Assembly: GCA_020057985.1 (NCBI GenBank)
Contig: JAGVEU010000004.1
Location: 1-5,103, forward strand
Length of the DNA: 5,103 nt
Direction: 5' to 3'
Source of the DNA: Calditrichota bacterium
GTDB taxonomy: Bacteria; Electryoneota; RPQS01
Within the stretch, counting starts at the first letter, position 1. Every line of letters starts with the position of its first letter. Below are positions 1 through 4,996 of the stretch, one piece after another. A program made the translations under genes and the position numbers. Under the pieces are notes generated by a model. That model was not told where the DNA came from and ran no database searches. It saw only the letters and a list, made by a program, of their open reading frames with translations.

Positions 1-423
1 CAGCCGAATCAGGGTTCGCTCAAGAAGGCGGGTGAAAGCAGTCCCTATTATCTCGGCTCACAAAACGAATTGCTGATGCGGGTGAATATCTGGGGTCGTG
101 TCAAGTTACCGGGGCAGTATTATGTTCCCGCAACAACGGATTTGATTACGTTGATCTCTGTGGCCGGTGGACCGGAAGCCCGGGCGCGGATTTCCGACGT
201 GCGAGTGGTTCGTGCGGGAACAGCAGGAGCCAGTGAAGTGATCGCTGTGAATATCAAGAAGTACCTGAAGACCGGCGACAAGCGACTGATTCCGCAGCTT
301 CAACCGGAAGATACGATTGTGATCTCCGGCTCAGTTTGGCAGCTTCTGACAGACGTTGCCATTGTTGTCGGACAACTATCCCTTGCGGCAACCTTCTATT
401 ATAATGTCACGGTGCGAAAATAG
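1..423 (+). CDS. SLBB-domain polysaccharide export-type protein, C-terminal part (5' truncated)
   Basis: The frame is open from the first base to the TAG at 421-423, so 140 C-terminal residues are visible and the true start lies upstream; internal TTG/ATG codons near 70-78 are not the start. Residues ~26-110 read as an SLBB (soluble ligand-binding beta-grasp) domain. Its marks are VNIWGRVKLPGQYYVP (the G-x-V-x-x-PG-x-Y hallmark), the LITLISVAGGP helix, the ISDVRVVR strand, and the closing PQLQPEDTIVI strand. In the Wza/OPX family such domains line the periplasmic part of the outer-membrane capsule or exopolysaccharide channel. After the domain, residues ~111-133 are hydrophobic and end in VRK. 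This could be the membrane-inserting C-terminal helix of OPX proteins, but that is inference. The N-terminal poly-export domain is off the window, so another multi-SLBB protein is possible. A strong terminator follows closely, so this is the last gene of its transcript. Confidence 0.9.
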   Translation, partial: QPNQGSLKKAGESSPYYLGSQNELLMRVNIWGRVKLPGQYYVPATTDLITLISVAGGPEARARISDVRVVRAGTAGASEVIAVNIKKYLKTGDKRLIPQLQPEDTIVISGSVWQLLTDVAIVVGQLSLAATFYYNVTVRK

Positions 424-442
424 CATAGAAGAGCTTTCGGCA

Positions 443-469
443 GAAGCGGCTGAAGAGGCCGCTTTTTTT
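443..469 (+). terminator. Rho-independent terminator of the SLBB gene
   Basis: AGCGGC (445-450) pairs with GCCGCT (458-463) around a 7-nt loop, and a run of seven T (463-469) follows at once. The hairpin starts about 20 bases after the SLBB stop codon. This is a textbook intrinsic terminator and separates the SLBB transcript from the large gene downstream. Confidence 0.9.
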
Positions 470-547
470 ATTGCCTTTGTGAGCCGAAAACGCAATCGCA
501 TCCTTTGAACGCCATGCCTCTAATCCTCCTCGGGCTCAGAAATTCAC

Positions 548-577
548 ATGACAAAGTGCCTATCTCTTTGTTATAAA
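548..577 (+). promoter_or_regulatory. Weaker candidate sigma70 promoter
   Basis: ATGACA (548-553, five of six matches to TTGACA) lies 18 bases before TATAAA (572-577, five of six matches to TATAAT). It points toward the large gene and would give a leader of about 150 nt. The region is AT-rich, so a chance match is quite possible. One copy of the ACAAAGTGC repeat overlaps its -35 box. Confidence 0.3.
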
Positions 578-627
578 TAGTTGTACTCACTGAATATAGG
601 CTTTTTTTCTGTGTTTTCACAAAGTGC

Positions 628-656
628 TTGAAATCGGCTAAGTTTGTGCGTATATT
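628..656 (+). promoter_or_regulatory. Probable sigma70-type promoter of the large repeat-protein gene
   Basis: TTGAAA (628-633) and TATATT (651-656) are separated by the ideal 17 bases. Transcription would start near 662-664, giving a leader of about 70 nt before the ATG at 734. The second ACAAAGTGC copy (619-627) touches the upstream edge of the -35 box, where a regulator could bind. Prediction from consensus only. Confidence 0.65.
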
Positions 657-695
657 ACTTTATAACCCTGAGGTTCAGATTCCGCAGGGATTGAT

Positions 696-719
696 ATGTT
701 CTTTGTTGTGAAAAAGTAA
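696..719 (+). other. Seven-codon leader ORF (MFFVVKK)
   Basis: ATG 696 opens a seven-codon frame ending with TAA at 717-719, just before the AGGAGGT of the large gene. AGGGA (686-690) sits 5 bases upstream of this ATG, so it could be translated. It has no run of regulatory codons typical of attenuators. It may be chance, or the displaced N-region of the next gene's signal peptide, because one extra A in the five-A run at 711-715 would join the frames. Confidence 0.15.
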
Positions 720-721
720 AC

Positions 722-728
722 AGGAGGT
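722..728 (+). promoter_or_regulatory. Strong ribosome binding site setting the start at 734
   Basis: AGGAGGT is a near-perfect anti-SD match with GGAGG ending 6 bases before ATG 734. It decides between this ATG and the out-of-frame ATG at 729, which overlaps the site and meets a stop after two codons. Confidence 0.85.
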
Positions 729-733
729 ATGCT

Positions 734-3700
734 ATGATCGGTGCACTGATTCTGTGTATTTTGCTGGCTGTGATGCCTTATGGTATTGCCGTCGGCCAAA
801 CGAATGACGTGGCAGTTGAATCTGCCGCACTCACTTTGCCCGGGGACAGAGACGGCGGCTCCCTCGACCAAGGGGGCGAAACTTGCACGAGCGCCGCAGT
901 AATTCCCTCGCTTCCGTATTGCGATACCGGCTCCACGGCCGGAAGAGTCAATGACTACACCCCGCCCTGCGTCACTGGCAGTGTGGCCCCCGATGTTGTC
1001 TATCGCTACACACCTACTACAACGCAAATCATTTCCGCTTCAACATGTGGCTCCAGTTTCAATACCGTCTTGCATATTTGGCGCGGCTGCCCGCCAAGTG
1101 GCACGCTCATTTGCTGCAATGATGACGCCGCCGCGTGTGCGCCGCAAAGTTGCTGCACGGGTCTCACCTTGGCACCGGGACAGACGTATTTCTTCATTGT
1201 GGATGGAGCGGGAAATGCTTCCGGCAATTACAGTTTTCAAGTCGTAGCCGGTCAGACATGTCCTGCGCCATGCGACACCTGTCGCTATCCTAATCGCGAC
1301 TGGGAGCCCGGAAACAACACCTGTGTCAACAATGACATCTTCGTCAATTGCAATTACACACTTTGCGGTGAGATCAATCCGGCCACGGACCTTGACTGGT
1401 ACACGTTCAGAATCTCCGGCTCACAGTGCCTCATTTTCAGAATTGACGTGTATGGCAATGACACGCCCGGTTATTTCCCTTTTGGCCGTGGTCTCGATCC
1501 CAAGGTATTCCTCTATGCGGTTGATTGCGCTACCATGCTTGCCAACGATGATAACAGCGGGGTGGGCAACGACGCGCAACTTGTCTCTAACTGCCTGCAA
1601 CCGGGAGTGTATCGCGTGCTCGTCCAGGGCGTGGGGGGCACACTGGGACCCTATGTTCTCAGTTTATCATGTCAGCAGTGCACGTGTCCGGTGGATAGTT
1701 GCGACTATCGAGATCACGATTTTGAACCGAGCAACAACAACTGTCTGAATACGCTTGCTCCGTTATCTTGTCCTGATACGATCTGTGCGGAGATCTCTCC
1801 GCAAGACGACGTGGATTTCTACGCGTTCCAGATCGCCGCGCCGTCCTGTCAGATGGTAACGATAGACGTCTTTGGGAACGATACTCCTGGCTGGTATCCG
1901 TTCGGGCTTGGACTGAATCCGATTGTCTATCTGATCGGCAGTGACTGTGCCACGATTCTGGCCTTCGATGATAACGGCGGAACAGGCAACGATAGCCGCC
2001 TTGTGTCCGCATGTCTGCCGCCCGGCACCTACCATATTCGGGTGGAAGGAGCGGGAGCGGCGGCGCCGAGTACCGGGCCGTACATTCTCGCGCTTGCCTG
2101 TCAACCCTGTCAGTGTCCGTGCGATGTGGTGTGCCCCGCGAACGGCATCCCGGAAGGCGAGCCTTGTCCGAACTTTCCAGACAACTATAACGGTGGCTGC
2201 AACTCCACACCGCCCATCTTCGGCAATATCTTCTGCGGGCAGACGATCTGCGGGACATCCTACGCGACCAGTGCCTACCGCGATACGGACTGGTGGCAGT
2301 TGCAATTGATTGAACGGGATACCATCTGGTGGTGCGTGACGGCCGAATTTCCGGTGGAGATCGCCATTATGCAGCCCGGAATCCTGGGTTGTGCCGACCG
2401 TGATACGATTGCCTACGGCACTGCTTTGACATGCAGCACCGTCTGCATCGGCGCCTGTCTCAATCCCGGATATTATGCCCTGTATGTCGCCCCGCTCGCG
2501 GGTAACATCGTGCCGTGCAGTGATTATGTGGCGCGGTTGAATTGTACGATCTGCACGACTCCGGATATCTGCCCGTATCGCGATGGAGATCTGGAACCGA
2601 ATGGCATCTGCACCGCGAACAACCCGACAATTTCCTGCCCGGACACCGTGTGCGGCGAGATTAATCCCGCCAACGATGGCGACTACTATCAGATCAGGAT
2701 TCCGTCCGGGACGTGCCAGATTGTCACGATTGATGTCTTTGGCAATGACACGCCCGGCTGGTGGCCGTTCGGACAAGGACTCAATCCGCACGTTTGTATG
2801 TACGACGCAGCGTGCACCATGGTGGTCGGATGCGACTACGACGGCGGCGTGGGCAATGACGCGCATTTTGTGTCTCCGTGTCTGCCGGCGGGTCTCTATT
2901 CGATCCGGGTCGGAGACGACATCAACGGAACCTCCGGGCCCTACATTCTGGCGCTGGCCTGTGAGCCTTGCCCATGTTCACCGGATACCTGCCCGTATCC
3001 GGATCGAGATTTCGAATTGATAAATAATACGTGCGAGACCTTCAATCCGCAGCTTCAGTGTGGCGATACCCTGTGCGGAGAAATCAGTTTCATGGGAGAC
3101 GTGGACTGGTATCTCTTCAACATGAACGTCGCACCGTGCGGAATCGTCACCATTGATATCTTTGGCAATGATACTCCCGGTTGGTTCCCGTTTGGTGGCG
3201 GACTCAATCCGATTGTGTGGTTAGTCAGTCTGGACTGTTCCACTGTTATTGCGATGGATGACAACGGTGGAACTGGAACGGATAGTCGTTTAGTGTCGCC
3301 CTGTATTCCACCGGGATTGTATCACATTCGAGTGGAAGGAACGGGAACGGTCGCTCCCACAGTCGGCCCTTACATTCTGGCCACTGCCTGCACGCCATGC
3401 GAGTGTCCGCAGGATACCTGTCCGTATCCGGATCTTGATTTTGAGCCGAACAACGAGTGTACGTCCGCTCAGGTTGTCCTCGACTGCAACAGCATAAGCT
3501 GTGGCGAGATTCGACCGCAGGGCGACGACGACTGGTACATTGTCCAGCTTCCCGACAACAACCAGTGTTACCAGATTCTGCTCAACGTCTATGGCAACGG
3601 CACGCCCGGTTGGTATCCCTTCGGAAGAGGACTGAATCCGAGCGTTTGGTTGTTTGAAAACGACTGCATTACTGAGCTGGGTGGCGATGACGACGGCGGT

Positions 3701-4543
3701 ATTGGCGGAGACAGTTGGTTCCTCTCCGCGTGCTTGCAGTCGGGAACCTATCGTATTCTGGTGCAGACCGGTGGCGACGGTTTGAGTAGCGGACCGTATA
3801 TTCTGGCCGTCGCATGCACTATTTGTCCATGCCCGTGTCAGGTACCGTGCCCGGCGTGGGGTATCCCGGAGGGTGAACCTTGTCCGAACATCCCGGATCA
3901 TTTCAACGGTGGCTGCAATTCGGTTCCGCCATCCTTCAGCCAGATCAACTGCAATACCACGATCTGTGGAACAGCTTCTTCAGGCGAAATCACCGGGCCG
4001 GACACCGACTGGTATCTGCTGACCACTCGTGAACCGGATACCATCTGGTGGTGTGTCACGGCGGAGTTTCCGGTTGAGATCGCCATCTTTGCCGCGGGCC
4101 CTGCCGCTGATCCGTGCCGGTGGCTGGATACTCTCGATTGTGGACGCGCGGAAACATGCAGCACGGTTTGTGTCGGCGCCTGTGTGCAGCCGGGAACCTA
4201 CCTGCTGTATGTGACTCCGCTCGTTCCCGGTGTCATGCCCTGCAAGAACTATGTGGCCACACTGAACTGCACCATCTGCTCGCCGCCGGTTGTTGAAGCG
4301 CCGGACAGTGTGGTGATCTATCCGTTCCCAATGCCGGACATCAACTTGTACTGGCCGCCGGTTCCTGGTGCCACAAACTATTATATCTACCGTGACACAA
4401 TTCCGAGTGTATCAATAGTACCGGCGAACTTCCAAGCCGCCACTCCTGACACGTTCTATATTGACAGCGGCATTTCCGCAACTCCCGCGTACAAGTATTT
4501 CTACACGGTCACGACGCATCGCAGACAAGGGTGCACGCCGTAG
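734..4543 (+). CDS. Large exported Cys-rich PPC-like repeat protein with FN3-like C-terminus
   Basis: 1269 residues, TAG stop at 4541-4543. Residues 1-21 form a hydrophobic signal sequence with likely cleavage at AVG|QT; it lacks the usual Lys/Arg start. Residues ~49-171 are an N-terminal PPC-like module (APDVVYRYTP, later GQTYFFIVDGAGNASGNYSF). Then come five A repeats (181-320, 321-463, 611-750, 751-893, 894-1035) and two B repeats (464-610, 1036-1185), each ending in a GxYxLxV-type strand, as in bacterial pre-peptidase C-terminal (PPC) beta sandwiches. Residues ~1190-1263 look FN3-like (LYWPPVPGATNYYIYRDT, then KYFYTVTT). No peptidase motif, other enzyme signature, LPXTG or T9SS tail is seen. 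Composition is extreme: about 95 Cys, 3 Lys, many Asp. PPC domains usually help secreted enzymes bind or fold; here they make up the whole protein, so an extracellular structural or adhesive role is inferred. Function is not known to me. It has its own promoter and is not co-transcribed with the SLBB gene. Confidence 0.96.
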   Translation: MIGALILCILLAVMPYGIAVGQTNDVAVESAALTLPGDRDGGSLDQGGETCTSAAVIPSLPYCDTGSTAGRVNDYTPPCVTGSVAPDVVYRYTPTTTQIISASTCGSSFNTVLHIWRGCPPSGTLICCNDDAAACAPQSCCTGLTLAPGQTYFFIVDGAGNASGNYSFQVVAGQTCPAPCDTCRYPNRDWEPGNNTCVNNDIFVNCNYTLCGEINPATDLDWYTFRISGSQCLIFRIDVYGNDTPGYFPFGRGLDPKVFLYAVDCATMLANDDNSGVGNDAQLVSNCLQPGVYRVLVQGVGGTLGPYVLSLSCQQCTCPVDSCDYRDHDFEPSNNNCLNTLAPLSCPDTICAEISPQDDVDFYAFQIAAPSCQMVTIDVFGNDTPGWYPFGLGLNPIVYLIGSDCATILAFDDNGGTGNDSRLVSACLPPGTYHIRVEGAGAAAPSTGPYILALACQPCQCPCDVVCPANGIPEGEPCPNFPDNYNGGCNSTPPIFGNIFCGQTICGTSYATSAYRDTDWWQLQLIERDTIWWCVTAEFPVEIAIMQPGILGCADRDTIAYGTALTCSTVCIGACLNPGYYALYVAPLAGNIVPCSDYVARLNCTICTTPDICPYRDGDLEPNGICTANNPTISCPDTVCGEINPANDGDYYQIRIPSGTCQIVTIDVFGNDTPGWWPFGQGLNPHVCMYDAACTMVVGCDYDGGVGNDAHFVSPCLPAGLYSIRVGDDINGTSGPYILALACEPCPCSPDTCPYPDRDFELINNTCETFNPQLQCGDTLCGEISFMGDVDWYLFNMNVAPCGIVTIDIFGNDTPGWFPFGGGLNPIVWLVSLDCSTVIAMDDNGGTGTDSRLVSPCIPPGLYHIRVEGTGTVAPTVGPYILATACTPCECPQDTCPYPDLDFEPNNECTSAQVVLDCNSISCGEIRPQGDDDWYIVQLPDNNQCYQILLNVYGNGTPGWYPFGRGLNPSVWLFENDCITELGGDDDGGIGGDSWFLSACLQSGTYRILVQTGGDGLSSGPYILAVACTICPCPCQVPCPAWGIPEGEPCPNIPDHFNGGCNSVPPSFSQINCNTTICGTASSGEITGPDTDWYLLTTREPDTIWWCVTAEFPVEIAIFAAGPAADPCRWLDTLDCGRAETCSTVCVGACVQPGTYLLYVTPLVPGVMPCKNYVATLNCTICSPPVVEAPDSVVIYPFPMPDINLYWPPVPGATNYYIYRDTIPSVSIVPANFQAATPDTFYIDSGISATPAYKYFYTVTTHRRQGCTP
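1274..1693 (+). repeat. Repeat A1 (140 aa, PPC-like)
   Basis: Residues 181-320. It runs from DTCRYPNRDWEP through CGEINPATDLDWYTF, GNDTPGYFPFGRGLDP and DDNSGVGND to GPYVLSLSC. The Asp loop and the GNDTPG block are intact; Lys257, one of three lysines in the protein, is here. In length and in the VGNDA loop it is closest to A3. Confidence 0.85.
1694..2122 (+). repeat. Repeat A2 (143 aa, PPC-like)
   Basis: Residues 321-463. Same order as A1, with GNDTPGWYPFGLGLNP, DDNGGTGNDSRLVS and GTYHIRVEGAG, and an AAAPSTGPY loop that A1 and A3 lack. It is closest to A4, which shares SRLVS, YHIRVEG and the longer loop. Confidence 0.87.
2123..2563 (+). repeat. Repeat B1 (147 aa)
   Basis: Residues 464-610. 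A second module type: GIPEGEPCPN, then NGGCNSTPP, ICGTS, DTDWW, then DTIWWCVTAEFPVEIAI, CSTVC-GAC, and a closing PGYYALYV and YVARLNC. The order DTDW then PG-Y-LYV keeps a PPC-like plan, but the GNDTPG block and Asp loop are absent. The EGEPC/NGGCNS pattern resembles modules I recall in secreted proteins of planctomycetes and candidate phyla, with no known function. Confidence 0.85.
2564..2983 (+). repeat. Repeat A3 (140 aa, PPC-like)
   Basis: Residues 611-750. Starts DICPYRDGDLEPN; has GNDTPGWWPFGQGLNP and the loop DYDGGVGND, where the usual second Asp is Tyr. It carries extra cysteines at 688 and 700 that the other A repeats lack. Same length as A1. Confidence 0.85.
2984..3412 (+). repeat. 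Repeat A4 (143 aa, PPC-like)
   Basis: Residues 751-893. DTCPYPDRDFE, CGEISFMGDVDWYLF, GNDTPGWFPFGGGLNP, DDNGGTGTDSRLVS, YHIRVEGTG and a VAPTVGPY loop. It is the clear sister of A2, including its 143-residue length. Confidence 0.87.
3413..3838 (+). repeat. Repeat A5 (142 aa, PPC-like)
   Basis: Residues 894-1035. DTCPYPDLDFEPNN, CGEIRPQGDDDWY, GNGTPGWYPFGRGLNP (Asp replaced by Gly in the first block), and DDDGGIGGD. It shares the GRGL and LVQ features of A1 and has no counterpart in the first A-A-B block. Confidence 0.85.
3839..4288 (+). repeat. Repeat B2 (150 aa)
   Basis: Residues 1036-1185. Second copy of the B module: GIPEGEPCPN, NGGCNS, ICGTAS, DTDWY, the 17-residue DTIWWCVTAEFPVEIAI identical to B1, CSTVC-GAC, PGTYLLYVTPL, YVATLNCTIC. 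It is followed directly by the FN3-like end. Lys1171 lies in it. Confidence 0.85.
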
Positions 4544-4568
4544 AAATCCTCTGAAATCGAAGCAAAGC

Positions 4569-4615
4569 GAAGCGCCGCCGCGGAGGACATTTCTGTCCGC
4601 CCGGCGGCGCTCTTC
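4569..4615 (+). terminator. Long GC-rich hairpin after the large gene, possible terminator
   Basis: The arms 4571-4589 and 4594-4611 pair over nearly their full length (AGCGCCGCC with GGCGGCGCT, then GGACA with TGTCC) around the 4-nt loop TTTC, with a small internal bulge. It starts 27 bases after the stop codon. Only a weak T-poor tail (CTTCAT) follows, so it may act as a terminator, an mRNA-end stabiliser, or a copy of a dispersed palindromic repeat. Confidence 0.6.
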
Positions 4616-4920
4616 ATAGGGAGGAGTTGAACATCAGATTACTCAACTCGGACATGAGCAGGAAGCGAACACAATCTAATGAAGTAGAGCGGCTTTGTAA
4701 AGAGAAAGTTTCAATAGTTAAGTTAATAATTAATAAGTAGTAACGAACTAAGCTACTATATTCTTACAACTTACATTATGTTCAATCCGTGGCGGAAGTT
4801 ATGAGAAATGGAGGAGGTAGAGGAGAGGAATACCTCTTAGGAAAACCTGAAACTTGAAACTTGAAACCTGAGAGGCAAGATCGCTGAAACTGCAAAGAAT
4901 CAAGATAACCAAAAAATCTC
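4616..4920 (+). other. Non-coding spacer
   Basis: No credible gene on either strand. The base composition shifts to AT-rich around 4700-4780. Contents I can point to: small stem-loops at 4624-4649 (GAGTTGA/TCAACTC), 4736-4757 (AGTAG/CTACT) and 4814-4836 (GAGGTA/TACCTC), a purine-rich stretch at 4801-4830, and a heptamer tandem repeat at 4848-4868. No tRNA or known ncRNA is recognisable. Confidence 0.6.
4848..4868 (+). repeat. Tandem heptamer repeat TGAAACT (3 units)
   Basis: Two exact units TGAAACT (4848-4854, 4855-4861) are followed by TGAAACC (4862-4868) and then a decayed TGAGAGG. Short tandem heptamers of this kind are known in intergenic DNA of some bacteria, such as the STRR repeats of cyanobacteria. 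Here it lies about 50 bases upstream of a promoter. Confidence 0.8.
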
Positions 4921-4950
4921 TTGACAATTGTTTTGCATTGCTTATATTAT
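4921..4950 (+). promoter_or_regulatory. Strong sigma70-type promoter of the downstream gene
   Basis: A perfect TTGACA (4921-4926) is followed by TATATT (4943-4948) after 16 bases, or TATTAT (4945-4950) after 18. A-rich sequence lies just upstream, like an UP element. Transcription would begin near 4955-4957, about 40 bases before the GTG at 4997. GGCACTTT (4952-4959) at the start site is an inverted match to the repeat near 553-560. Confidence 0.7.
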
Positions 4951-4996
4951 AGGCACTTTCTACCGCAATCGCCCGTCAATCCAAAGGGAGTGTATT

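Larger units (their letters stand above)
470..733 (+). other. Non-coding region with the large gene's promoter and leader
   Basis: No credible gene-length frame is present on either strand; a minus-strand frame that reaches in here is a shadow of the large gene. The region is AT-richer than its flanks. It holds two promoter-like pairs, two copies of the 9-mer ACAAAGTGC (551-559 and 619-627), a 7-codon frame (696-719) and the ribosome binding site of the large gene. I see no riboswitch or RNA-gene structure. Confidence 0.7.

Noticed and set aside
734..796. Lipoprotein signal at Cys8
   Set aside because: The residues before Cys8 are L-I-L, not a lipobox with small residues at -1, and the hydrophobic stretch continues beyond it.
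1659..2258. Second minus-strand frame of 199 codons
   Set aside because: Arg/Ser/Cys-rich shadow of the repeat gene with no ribosome binding site or domain.
1763..2866. Long open frame of 367 codons on the minus strand
   Set aside because: It lies wholly inside the repeat gene, opposite repeats A2-A3. The + strand shows periodic, conserved protein repeats with synonymous drift, which a minus-strand gene would not explain; it resembles no family I know.
1274..4288. DNA repeats suggestive of a CRISPR or satellite array
   Set aside because: The periodicity (about 420-450 bases) is that of protein domains. Only short exact matches such as 17 bases (1454-1470 and 2741-2757) persist, with differences at synonymous sites.
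734..4543. Secreted protease, suggested by the PPC name
   Set aside because: No His-Glu zinc motif, Ser/Asp/His triad motif or other catalytic signature is visible; only non-catalytic beta modules are present.
1..4543. SLBB gene and repeat gene as one operon for surface assembly
   Set aside because: A strong terminator (443-469) and a separate promoter (628-656) lie between them, so the sequence does not support co-transcription.
4801..4857. Small ORF MRNGGGRGEEYLLGKPET
   Set aside because: 18 codons in a purine-rich stretch, no clear promoter and a poor ribosome binding site; it ends inside the heptamer repeat. Most likely chance.
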